Shown in pieces: positions 16,164-23,087 of a stretch of DNA of 34,297 nt; the first letter of the stretch is position 1, and every line of letters begins with the position of its first letter. The stretch lies in contig DAOVNV010000002.1 in NCBI GenBank assembly GCA_030630015.1, forward strand, positions 1 through 34,297. The letters run 5' to 3'. The translations under genes were made by a program, and so were the position numbers. This DNA comes from Desulfuromonadales bacterium. GTDB lineage: Bacteria > Desulfobacterota > Desulfuromonadia > Desulfuromonadales > BM103. The notes under the pieces are model-generated. The model had not been told where the DNA came from, did not search any database, and saw only the letters and a program-made list of their open reading frames with translations.

Positions 16164-16963
16164 AAGCCATTGACGCGCGCAGAATGCGCAGTAATTTTTC
16201 CGGTCATGCCGGTGAGTATGACCAGTATGCTGCTGTGCAGAAGCGCGTCATTGCCCAATTGCAGATTCAGCTTGAAAAGATCGCCATAGCTGACGGGCCG
16301 GTGCTGGATATCGGGACCGGTACCGGTGCTCTGGCCGAAGCGTTCGGAAGCTGTCATCCCAATTATCCGATTACCGTTATGGACATCGCACACGGCATGA
16401 CCCGACAGGCTAACCAACGACTGGACGGAGTTGTCGCCTGTGATGGAGATGCTCGTTCATTACCCTTCAGGGACGCTGTGTTCGAGACGGTGATTTCCAG
16501 TTCGGTTTACCAGTGGGTTGCCCAGCTTCCCGCGGCTTTTTGCGAGGTTAGTAGAACTCTGAAGGAGGGTGGCTTGTTTGCCGTTGCACTGTTCGGTGAA
16601 CAGACCTTGTGCGAATTGAAGGAGTCCCACAGGCAGGCTGTCGTGGTATGCAACGGGGCACAGAGATCGCATGTGCAGAACTTCCCAGGCAAGGACGAAG
16701 TATGCACTGCACTGCAGGCAGCTGGATTGCATTGTCTGGCGATCGATGCCTACCCTGAGGTCGATTTTCATGAAGACGTCCCGGCTCTGCTTCGCCAGTT
16801 GAAGCAGATTGGTGCGAGCAACGCGTCCAAAGATCGCCCTCGCGGGCTCTCATCGAGAAGGGTCATGCAGAAAATGATGTCGTTCTATGAAGAGGGTTAC
16901 AGGTGTGGCAAGGGTTTGCCAGCGACCTACGAAGTGATCCTGGCTATCGCCAGGAAAAAATAG
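16151..16963 (+). CDS. bioC: Malonyl-ACP O-methyltransferase BioC
   Basis: A 270-residue SAM-dependent methyltransferase with the BioC signature RRMRSNFSGHAGEYDQYAAVQ, SAM-binding VLDIGTGTGAL, post-I acid region TVMDIAHGM, and VISSSVYQWV. It methylates the free carboxyl of malonyl-ACP so that the fatty acid machinery can extend it to pimeloyl-ACP methyl ester. The ATG has a GGGAG about 8 bp upstream, within the end of bioH. It is last in the biotin operon and followed by a strong terminator. BioC activity is toxic when uncontrolled because it diverts malonyl-ACP, which fits tight repression by BirA. Confidence 0.93.
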   Translation: MGPVKAIDARRMRSNFSGHAGEYDQYAAVQKRVIAQLQIQLEKIAIADGPVLDIGTGTGALAEAFGSCHPNYPITVMDIAHGMTRQANQRLDGVVACDGDARSLPFRDAVFETVISSSVYQWVAQLPAAFCEVSRTLKEGGLFAVALFGEQTLCELKESHRQAVVVCNGAQRSHVQNFPGKDEVCTALQAAGLHCLAIDAYPEVDFHEDVPALLRQLKQIGASNASKDRPRGLSSRRVMQKMMSFYEEGYRCGKGLPATYEVILAIARKK

Positions 16964-16967
16964 AAAA

Positions 16968-17000
16968 GGGACGGAAAAAGAATTCCGTCCCCAATATGCT
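16968..17000. terminator. Intrinsic terminator between bioC and the ArsR-type gene
   Basis: GGGACGGA (16968-16975) and TCCGTCCC (16984-16991) form a perfect 8-bp stem with an 8-base loop. A T-rich stretch follows on the plus strand and an A-rich one precedes it, so it can serve both convergent genes. Confidence 0.8.
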
Positions 17001-17021
17001 TTTGTTTTCCTCCGGTTTGTT

Positions 17022-17351
17022 TTACGGCCTTTTCACCGGGTTTGTCGGGTCGAGAGTCATCACTCCTTCGAGAAGAGAACCGACGATTTTCTGAGCTTCC
17101 TCCGAAACGACGCGATAGAAGACTTCCACGCCTTCCCTCTGCCCGGTGATGATCCCTTTGTTCTTAAGCAGGGCGAGATGCTGGGAAACCGTTGCTTGGG
17201 GAAGGCCAAGGCATTCCCAGATTTTCTTGACGTTGCAACTCTGTGACATCAGTCCGGCAACGATCTTGAGGCGGACGGGATGCCCGAGGACCTTGAGGAT
17301 TTCCGCTTCACGATCAAAATTCAGGGACTTGTCAAATTCCATGTCGGTCAT
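17022..17351 (-). CDS. ArsR/SmtB-family winged-helix regulator
   Basis: A 109-residue protein with the ArsR fold: AEILKVLGHPVRLKIVAGLM, recognition helix LPQATVSQHLALLKNKGII and wing GQREGVEVFYRV. The two cysteines (Cys39 in QSCNVKK, Cys47 in WECLG) do not form the classic CVC metal site, so a thiol/persulfide or other signal is as likely as a metal. The start ATG follows a GAGGGTG ribosome-binding site. It is divergent from the Na+/Ca2+ antiporter gene, with three inverted repeats in the 195-bp region between them, so autoregulation and control of the antiporter operon are plausible but not shown. Confidence 0.9.
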   Translation of the reverse strand: MTDMEFDKSLNFDREAEILKVLGHPVRLKIVAGLMSQSCNVKKIWECLGLPQATVSQHLALLKNKGIITGQREGVEVFYRVVSEEAQKIVGSLLEGVMTLDPTNPVKRP

Positions 17352-17379
17352 AGGTCACCCTCTTGGTAAGAACTTAAAT

Positions 17380-17396
17380 ATATAAATATCTTATAT
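17380..17396. promoter_or_regulatory. Inverted repeat upstream of the ArsR-type gene (candidate operator)
   Basis: ATATAA-5 bp-TTATAT is a perfect 6-bp inverted repeat 29 bp upstream of the regulator start. Its AT-rich form and position fit an ArsR-family autoregulatory site overlapping the promoter. Confidence 0.45.
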
Positions 17397-17440
17397 TGTA
17401 GACTTTTAATTCATAATGCCTGCATGTGTCAAGCAAATCA

Positions 17441-17460
17441 TGAAAAATGAGCATTTTTCA
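17441..17460. promoter_or_regulatory. Perfect 9-bp inverted repeat in the divergent region
   Basis: TGAAAAATG (17441-17449) and CATTTTTCA (17452-17460) are perfect complements with a 2-bp centre. The tight spacing favours a protein-binding operator over an RNA hairpin. It lies midway between the regulator and the antiporter gene. Confidence 0.5.
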
Positions 17461-17493
17461 GGAAAATCTCGACACCTTCCATAGGTCATACTA

Positions 17494-17505
17494 AAATGCG
17501 CATTT
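17494..17505. promoter_or_regulatory. Palindrome before the antiporter gene
   Basis: AAATGCGCATTT is a perfect 12-bp palindrome, 41 bp upstream of the antiporter start. It is a candidate operator or promoter-proximal site; the binding protein is unknown. Confidence 0.35.
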
Positions 17506-17546
17506 AGTCTTTTGTGGTTCTTGATTAATCAGATTGGCTTGCTACG

Positions 17547-18509
17547 ATGTTATTTGCCTTGATCCTTACCTTTGCCGGTCTGCTGCTGCTTTATTATGGA
17601 GCGGAATACCTGGTCACCGGCAGTTCCCGCCTGGCACTTTCTTTCGGCATCCGGCCCCTAGTGGTCGGATTGACCGTGGTCGCCTTTGCTACCAGTATGC
17701 CGGAACTGATGGTTTCACTGTTTGCGGCTGTCAAGGGTTCGGCATCGATGGCCGCCGGCAATATTGTTGGCTCCAATATTGCGAATGTCGCTCTTATCCT
17801 CGGGGCAGCTGCCCTGGTCGCCCCCCTGGCTGTCGCCCGGACAACCCTTGTAAAAGAAATTCCAATGATGGTCGTCGCATCAATTGCGGCGTATCTGATG
17901 GCCTGGGATGGGCAACTCGGTTTCGTGAACGGCTTGGCCCTTTTCCTGAGCCTCATCGGATTTCTCGCCTACTGTATCGCTACGGCTCGCCAACCGGCAG
18001 GCCTGGAAAACGGCAATTCCGTGCAGCAGGTGGTTGCCGAAGAAACCACGCATCGCGGTCGCAACGCTTTTCTGGTTCTGATCGGCATGATTGGGTTGGG
18101 GGTTGGCGCCGAATTGATGGTGCGCGGTGCAGTGATGATTGCAACCCGCCTCGGCGTTTCAGAGTTGATTATCGGCCTGTCTATTGTCGCCTTGGGAACC
18201 AGCTTGCCTGAACTTGCCGCTTCGATGATGAGCGCTTCGAAGGGGCAGATGGATATGAGTGTCGGCAATGTGATCGGCAGCAATATTTTTAATGTTCTGT
18301 TTGTGCTCGGCATCTGTCCGATGATCCGTCCCCTTGACATCGAGCCAAGGCTTTTACATCTGGATTTTCCGATCATGCTTGGTTTTTTCCTGTTGCTCAT
18401 TCTTCTCCTGACCCTGCTGCAGCCGCGTCTTTATCTTGGCCGCTGGCGAGGAGCAGTCCTGCTGGGAGGCTACGCCCTTTTTACCATCAGTCTTTTCATC
18501 ACGGGGTGA
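17547..18509 (+). CDS. Calcium/sodium antiporter (CaCA family, YrbG type)
   Basis: A 320-residue membrane protein of two homologous halves, each with about five helices. The two alpha-repeats that form the ion site are clear: FATSMPELMVSLFAAVKGS followed by GNIVGSNIANVALIL in the first half, and GTSLPELAASMMSASKGQ followed by GNVIGSNIFNVLFVLG in the second. A hydrophilic loop at about residues 148-175 separates the halves. It exchanges cations, most likely Ca2+ or Na+, across the inner membrane. It heads a three-gene operon with the DUF3108 protein and the pyrophosphatase, and is divergent from the ArsR-type regulator. The ribosome-binding site is weak. Confidence 0.93.
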   Translation: MLFALILTFAGLLLLYYGAEYLVTGSSRLALSFGIRPLVVGLTVVAFATSMPELMVSLFAAVKGSASMAAGNIVGSNIANVALILGAAALVAPLAVARTTLVKEIPMMVVASIAAYLMAWDGQLGFVNGLALFLSLIGFLAYCIATARQPAGLENGNSVQQVVAEETTHRGRNAFLVLIGMIGLGVGAELMVRGAVMIATRLGVSELIIGLSIVALGTSLPELAASMMSASKGQMDMSVGNVIGSNIFNVLFVLGICPMIRPLDIEPRLLHLDFPIMLGFFLLLILLLTLLQPRLYLGRWRGAVLLGGYALFTISLFITG

Positions 18510-18520
18510 TCGGGGATGTC

Positions 18521-19381
18521 ATGAACTCGCTGCGGTCCGTTAAGTCCGACAGGCTCTTGGGCGATACAATGCGTTTCCTTACTTTTTTTAGTCTTTTTCT
18601 GCTGTTCCTTTCCGTCTGGCCGGTTCGGGCCGCGCAAGACGGTGGTTTTTCGTCTGTGTGCCGGCACTCCCTTTCTGAAGAACACCATACGTACGATCTT
18701 GACTTCCTCTTTTTTAAGCAGCTTGCTGAAGGGGAATTACAGTTAACCGCAACGCAGCAGCCGAATGTCCTGCGGGCAGAATTGGTAGGTCGTACCCGCG
18801 GCGTTGCCGCCTGGTTGACCGGAGACCGGACGCAGCGTTATGTTTCTTTCATGGAAAGACAGGCTGATGGTTCACTGCGTAGTCTGACCCACGAATCGCA
18901 GGTTACCAAGCGTAGATTTGGTCGTTGGAAAAATAGTCGCAAACGCTACCGGTTTGATTACGTACAACGGAAAGTTTTCCAGGAAAAGGCAAAAGATGGC
19001 ACTTTCTGCCCGGCGAAAGAATTTGATCTCCCTGCCGGCCAACATCCGGTCGACATCCTGACCGGATTTTATAACCTGCGTTCCGGTTGCTACGGAGAGA
19101 TGACTCCTGGCAGGCGCCTCGAGATTCCCACATTCAGTAGCAAGGGGTTTTCGATAATTGATGTCGAGGTCCTGACACCTGCGCAACGGCAAAAAAAATC
19201 TTTTTTCCCTGCGGGAGGGGTCTTGTTGAAAGTGACCCTGGATCCGGAGGTATTCGAGACCACTGATGGAGGTATGTATATCTGGTTCGACGATGTAGGG
19301 CAGCCTGCCCGTGGAATCGTTGAAAATGTCATAGGCCTGGGCGATGTCCGGGGCTATCTGAGGAAAGAAGTCAGCCCATGA
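18521..19381 (+). CDS. DUF3108 domain-containing exported protein
   Basis: The product has a signal peptide (MRFLTFFSLFLLFLSVWPVRA) and a beta-rich body typical of DUF3108, including the HPVDILTGFYNLRSG segment and the C-terminal repeat-strand pattern ending in WFDDVGQPARGIV. ATG 18521 has a GGGGA 4 bp upstream and gives 286 residues with a long basic N-region; ATG 18569 starts directly on the signal peptide and is a good alternative, as is GTG 18506 overlapping the antiporter stop. DUF3108 proteins are periplasmic and of unknown function. It overlaps the pyrophosphatase ATG by 4 bp, so the two are translationally coupled. Confidence 0.8.
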   Translation: MNSLRSVKSDRLLGDTMRFLTFFSLFLLFLSVWPVRAAQDGGFSSVCRHSLSEEHHTYDLDFLFFKQLAEGELQLTATQQPNVLRAELVGRTRGVAAWLTGDRTQRYVSFMERQADGSLRSLTHESQVTKRRFGRWKNSRKRYRFDYVQRKVFQEKAKDGTFCPAKEFDLPAGQHPVDILTGFYNLRSGCYGEMTPGRRLEIPTFSSKGFSIIDVEVLTPAQRQKKSFFPAGGVLLKVTLDPEVFETTDGGMYIWFDDVGQPARGIVENVIGLGDVRGYLRKEVSP

Positions 19382-21039
19382 AAAACGAGATTGTCTATGT
19401 CATAGGACACCGGAATCCGGATACCGATTCCATCTGCAGTGCTATTGCTTATGCCGATTTGTGCCGACGGTTGGGTGACCAGCGGGTGCGACCTGCCAGG
19501 GCCGGCAATCTCAATCGCCAGACCGAGTTTGTCCTCGAGGCCTTCAACCAGGAGCCACCTGAACTGGTGGCGGATGTCTTCCCGAGGGTTCGTGACGTGG
19601 TTGGCGGGAAACCGGCCACTATTTCTGGAAACGCCCCACTAGCTGATGCGATGCAGATGATGCGCCGCCGGGATATCAGGATGCTGCCTGTGGTTGATGA
19701 CGAAGACCGGCCTGCCGGCGCCCTGATCCTGAAGCGTTTGTCGGAGCATATCTTCCTGCCTGAAGAGGGGAAGCGCATCCGTCAGGTGCTGACCTCACCA
19801 GCGTCCATCCAGTCTTGTCTGAAAGCGGAGGCTCTGCATTTGGAAGATGCCGGTCGGGTGGAGATGCTTGACCTTTTCATCGGTGCCATGGCGTCGCAGA
19901 CATTCGCTCAGATTCTTCAGGAAGCTGATCCGCGTACTGCGGTGGTTTTGACCGGCGACCGAGAGAAGGTCCAGAGCATTGCCCTGGAAATGGGGGTCCG
20001 CCTGCTGATCGTAACCGGGGGCCTCCCTGTCTCCGTAGACTTGTGCAATGCTGCCAAAGCGAGGGGGGTCTGCGTGCTGAGCAGCCCCTTCGATACGGCA
20101 ACCAGTGCCTTGCTGACCCGTCTCTCCACTCCGGTGAAATATCTGGTTGACACCGATATCCCCCAGGTTGTTCCGGAAGACCGCCTGGAACAGCTGAGCG
20201 GGGTCCTCTCTCGGGGAGGGGTGCCTGGAGCTGTGGTGCTGGATAGCGATGGCCGAGTCTGCGGCGTTGCAACCAAGACCAACCTTCTGCGCCCGTCAGC
20301 GATCAAATTAATTCTGGTTGATCACAACGAGTTGTCGCAGGCCGTTCCCGGTGCCGGCCAGGTAGAAATCCTCGAAGTCATCGATCACCATCGTCTCGGC
20401 AATTTTCACACTGAAACGCCGATCAGGTTCATCAATCAGCCTCTCGGAAGTACTTGTTCAATCGTTGCGACCCTCTATCAGCAGGCCGGCCTGGAGCCGG
20501 ATCGCAAGATGGCGGGGTTAATGCTGGCCGGTCTGCTTTCAGATACAGTTCTAATGAAATCACCCACAACCACGGCCACAGACAGGGAACTGGTCAACTG
20601 GTTGTCGCAGTTGGCTGATCTGGATGCAGGCGATTTCGGTCAGAAGATGTTTTTGTCGGGAAGCGCCCTTGCCGAGTACCCTTCGACGGAGGCATTGCTC
20701 CTTGCCGATTTCAAGGAGTATGAGGCAGGTCGTCACAATTTCGGAATCGGGCAGGTCGAAGTGGTTTCCTTTGGAGAATTTCATGATCAGTTCGACGACC
20801 TAAAACAGGGGCTTTCTGAGCTGCGTCAGGCGCGCCAACTCGATTTTGCCGGGTTGCTGGTCAGCGATATTGTCGAGCAGACCAGTCAACTGCTGGTGCA
20901 GGGGGAGGCTGTCCTGGTTGATGCGATCGGTTACCCCCGGCTCAAAACAAACCTGTTCGAGTTAAAGGGCGTGCTTTCAAGAAAGAAGCAGCTCGTCCCT
21001 CATTTGCTCAGGGCCTTCAGAGAATTGTCGGTTGAATAG
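19378..21039 (+). CDS. ppaC: Manganese-dependent inorganic pyrophosphatase with CBS-DRTGG-CBS insert (family II)
   Basis: A 553-residue DHH-family phosphoesterase. The N-terminal metal motif is VIGHRNPDTDSICSAIAYA (His11, Asp15, Asp17). A first CBS domain (about residues 70-125), a DRTGG domain (about 180-255) and a second CBS domain (about 255-305) are inserted before the second metal region LVDHNELSQAV and the DHH motif IDHHRLGNF. The C-terminal DHHA2 domain ends the protein. It hydrolyses pyrophosphate to phosphate in the cytoplasm, and CBS domains in this family sense AMP, ADP, ATP or dinucleotide polyphosphates. Length fits the CBS/DRTGG type. It is the last gene of its operon. Confidence 0.93.
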   Translation: MKNEIVYVIGHRNPDTDSICSAIAYADLCRRLGDQRVRPARAGNLNRQTEFVLEAFNQEPPELVADVFPRVRDVVGGKPATISGNAPLADAMQMMRRRDIRMLPVVDDEDRPAGALILKRLSEHIFLPEEGKRIRQVLTSPASIQSCLKAEALHLEDAGRVEMLDLFIGAMASQTFAQILQEADPRTAVVLTGDREKVQSIALEMGVRLLIVTGGLPVSVDLCNAAKARGVCVLSSPFDTATSALLTRLSTPVKYLVDTDIPQVVPEDRLEQLSGVLSRGGVPGAVVLDSDGRVCGVATKTNLLRPSAIKLILVDHNELSQAVPGAGQVEILEVIDHHRLGNFHTETPIRFINQPLGSTCSIVATLYQQAGLEPDRKMAGLMLAGLLSDTVLMKSPTTTATDRELVNWLSQLADLDAGDFGQKMFLSGSALAEYPSTEALLLADFKEYEAGRHNFGIGQVEVVSFGEFHDQFDDLKQGLSELRQARQLDFAGLLVSDIVEQTSQLLVQGEAVLVDAIGYPRLKTNLFELKGVLSRKKQLVPHLLRAFRELSVE

Positions 21040-21041
21040 AC

Positions 21042-21083
21042 AAAAAAAGACCCCGCGTAAGGAGGGGGGGGATACGCGGGGTC
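21042..21083 (-). terminator. Strong bidirectional hairpin with a minus-strand U-tract
   Basis: GACCCCGCGTA (21049-21059) and TACGCGGGGTC (21073-21083) make a perfect 11-bp GC-rich stem. Seven As (21042-21048) precede it, giving a run of Us after the stem on the minus strand. It lies 9 bp after the pyrophosphatase stop and so ends both that operon and transcripts from the cytochrome gene. The 13-base loop is almost pure G and includes AGGAGG. Confidence 0.82.
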
Positions 21084-21089
21084 CAAAGA

Positions 21090-21117
21090 CTCTTCGGTTT
21101 GCAGGTATCACGAAGAG
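21090..21117. other. Second hairpin downstream of the pyrophosphatase gene
   Basis: CTCTTCG (21090-21096) and CGAAGAG (21111-21117) form a perfect 7-bp stem over 14 bases. It is probably part of the same termination region or a 3'-end stabiliser; no U-tract follows. Confidence 0.4.
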
Positions 21118-21227
21118 CTTAGTTAGACTTATAACAAAGACATTGCCGGTGCGCAAGTGAAATTTTTGAGAAATTTTTGAGAAATTTTACCCACTCGGCC
21201 GGTCGGTCAAATAGAGTTATCATAACA

Positions 21228-21261
21228 GGGAAAAGGGCACCATCACTGGCACCCTTTTCCC
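21228..21261 (-). terminator. Hairpin just after the cytochrome c7 gene
   Basis: GGGAAAAGGG (21228-21237) and CCCTTTTCCC (21252-21261) form a perfect 10-bp stem 16 bp beyond the cytochrome stop. A clear U-tract is lacking, so it may protect the mRNA end, with termination completed at the hairpin at 21049-21083. Confidence 0.5.
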
Positions 21262-21277
21262 CGAGCATGTTTGTTGA

Positions 21278-21550
21278 TTATTTTTTGTGGCAGTCGTTAC
21301 ACTTGGTCGGCCCACCCATCTCCTTATGGCAGGTCTTGCAGGCGTCTTTGTGTGCAGAAGCCTTGTCGATCACGATTTTGGCAGGCTCTCCCTCGTGGCA
21401 CTTGGCGCAGTCTCCGACTACTTCACTGTGAGCCTTGTGGTTGAAGGTGACGTTGCCCTTCTTAGCTTCGTACACCACGGTGTCTACGGCGATGGCGACG
21501 CCGACGCTGGCGAATGTGATCAGCATCATCAAGATAATCATTTTTTTCAT
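21278..21550 (-). CDS. Triheme cytochrome c7, PpcA family, periplasmic
   Basis: The ATG at 21550 is chosen because AGGAGG lies 6 bp upstream and it opens on a signal peptide (MKKMIILMMLITFASVGVAIA); the longer upstream frame is unsupported. The 90-residue precursor matures to about 70 residues with exactly three CxxCH haem sites (CAKCH, CKTCH, CNDCH) plus the extra ligand histidines FNHKAH and SAHKD expected for bis-His c7. The mature sequence (VYEAKKGNVTFNHKAH) resembles Desulfuromonas acetoxidans c7 and Geobacter PpcA as I recall them. Such proteins shuttle electrons through the periplasm toward outer-membrane conduits during metal or sulfur reduction. Which PpcA paralogue it matches cannot be told here. 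Confidence 0.95.
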   Translation of the reverse strand: MKKMIILMMLITFASVGVAIAVDTVVYEAKKGNVTFNHKAHSEVVGDCAKCHEGEPAKIVIDKASAHKDACKTCHKEMGGPTKCNDCHKK

Positions 21551-21778
21551 GGCTTTCCTCCTGAGTTTGAGGTTTTTTATTGGCCGGTTGGCCGGAAACT
21601 GTTTTGTGTCACTTATAACTAAAATGGACGTACAAAACATCAGACATCGGGGGATATACCGCTAGATGTCGGGTTGAAATTCCGTAATTACAGCTAGTTG
21701 AGACGCATGATGTCTGGTCTGAAAACTGTTCTTTTTTTCAGGTTTACAGGGCAGAGCCCCGACTGATAAAATCAGCGA

Positions 21779-22705
21779 ATGGGTATCGAACCGACGGAAA
21801 ATCATACTTCGACTGTTTGTCTGGATGGCAGCAAGGTCAAGCGCCAACGTGAAATTAATGGCTTGACTCAACTGTATATCAGCAAGGTTGTCGGGGTTAC
21901 GACCGATACGATCTCTCGTTGGGAGAATAATCGGTATCCGACGATACGTCGTGAAAATGCGCTCAATCTTGCAGAAGCTCTTGAAGTTCCCCTCGATCAA
22001 ATTCTTCGGAAGTTACCGGAAGAGGAGCTTGCTCCGGAACCCCATCGCACTAGGGTCTTGCCTCTGACTGTTGCGGGAAGTGTTCTGCTGCTGATTGTGA
22101 TGATTGCAGTCTGGTCTTTCCTGTCTCGCCAGGTTCCTGTTGCTGTCAATGTCGTCGCCGAGCGGATTCTGCCAGATTTTGCCGCACCGGCAACGGCAAT
22201 CCCCGTACAGGTGAAGCTGACTCATAATGGCGACGCGCAGGGCTTTATCCTCAGGGAGAATTTCCCACAAGGTTGGCAGCTTCTGGAAGCGTATCCTCCA
22301 CCCTCCAGTTTGGATAATGTCCATGGCGTTGCACGCTGGATCGTCAAGGCCGGTGACCAGGTAGAGAGGATTGTCTACCTGGTACAGGTTGATGCCTCTG
22401 CTTCTCAAGATGGTCCGGCAGCCTTTCGGGGCGAAATCATTGCTGGCACGGGTGATAACCAGATGTCGACTCTGATCCTGGGAGAGACCGGTTTGAAGGT
22501 CGCTTCCGTGCACTGGGCAGATTCCGATGGAGACGGCCGCATTGATGATTTGGAAATGCTGGACACTTCTTATACTGTTGATGAAATGACCGGAGTTCAC
22601 CTCGATTGGGATTACCTGGAGAGCCTCTGGGATGCGGATGGTTATCGTTGGAACGATCAGCAGAAAAGATTCGTGCCGCAGCATGTCGAAGAAAAGTCCC
22701 CCTAA
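21779..22705 (+). CDS. Membrane-anchored XRE-family regulator with an external EF-hand domain
   Basis: A 308-residue protein. Residues 17-75 are a Cro/C1-type helix-turn-helix (VKRQREINGLTQLYISKVV, TTDTISRWENNRYP). A single membrane helix at about 93-115 follows, then a roughly 190-residue extracytoplasmic domain, beta-rich in its first part. That domain carries a canonical EF-hand loop from Asp248 to Glu259 (DSDGDGRIDDLE) with all ligand positions filled. The layout suggests a one-component sensor carrying a periplasmic signal, perhaps Ca2+, to DNA. It is divergent from the cytochrome c7 gene with 228 bp between, so that gene is a possible target. I do not recognise a named family for the outer domain. 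Confidence 0.8.
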   Translation: MGIEPTENHTSTVCLDGSKVKRQREINGLTQLYISKVVGVTTDTISRWENNRYPTIRRENALNLAEALEVPLDQILRKLPEEELAPEPHRTRVLPLTVAGSVLLLIVMIAVWSFLSRQVPVAVNVVAERILPDFAAPATAIPVQVKLTHNGDAQGFILRENFPQGWQLLEAYPPPSSLDNVHGVARWIVKAGDQVERIVYLVQVDASASQDGPAAFRGEIIAGTGDNQMSTLILGETGLKVASVHWADSDGDGRIDDLEMLDTSYTVDEMTGVHLDWDYLESLWDADGYRWNDQQKRFVPQHVEEKSP

Positions 22706-22729
22706 TTAGTTTCTATCCGGAAACTAATT
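22704..22729. other. Hairpin at the end of the XRE regulator gene
   Basis: AATTAGTTTC (22704-22713) and GAAACTAATT (22720-22729) form a perfect 10-bp stem over a 6-base loop, overlapping the stop codon. It may be a weak terminator or mRNA 3'-end structure. Confidence 0.5.
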
Positions 22730-22903
22730 TGTGTCGCGTTCTGTTTCTCAACCCCACTGCTATTTTCAGTTCTCTCTGTCGGTGCATTAGCACAGCCACA
22801 AGTGCTTGAACGTGATGCTGTTTTTACTAATTGCCACGTTTTTGTTCTCTTGGTTAAGGTAGAATCACAGACAATCTCCCTAACGCATAAGCTCTCATAG
22901 TTT

Positions 22904-22937
22904 AACGCCATGGATTGACTTCCCGTGGCGTTTTTTT
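22904..22937 (+). terminator. Intrinsic terminator in the long intergenic region
   Basis: AACGCCATGG (22904-22913) pairs with CCGTGGCGTT (22923-22932), ten pairs with one G-T/G-U, over a 9-base loop; the Ts continue to 22936. It lies about 200 bp after the XRE gene. The stretch 22730-22903 has no gene I can support, so this either ends a long 3' UTR or a short unrecognised transcript. Confidence 0.8.
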
Positions 22938-23052
22938 GTTGTCCAGTTTTTAGGCGTTTTAGCGTATATTCTTAATATTTATTTAATATAAGATTAATGT
23001 AAATATATTCAACTATAAGCAGGTATTGTGACCGGTTTTTATATTTATTATC
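22938..23052. other. AT-rich non-coding stretch
   Basis: This stretch is strikingly AT-rich (runs such as TTAATATTTATTTAATATAAG) compared with its surroundings. No reading frame is visible. It directly precedes the predicted promoter at 23053 and may act as an UP-type element or a site for a nucleoid protein. Confidence 0.4.
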
Positions 23053-23081
23053 TTGACAGGGTAGCCGTAGTTTAGTAGAAA
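23053..23081 (+). promoter_or_regulatory. Predicted sigma-70 promoter for the leader RNA
   Basis: A perfect -35 (TTGACA, 23053-23058), a 17-bp spacer and a -10 of TAGAAA (23076-23081, 4 of 6 matches) follow an AT-rich tract. Transcription would start at about 23088. Confidence 0.6.
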
Positions 23082-23087
23082 GTACGA

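Noticed and set aside
22702..22911. 69-codon minus-strand frame in the long intergenic region
   Set aside because: Composition looks random, no ribosome-binding site, and it overlaps a hairpin and terminator.
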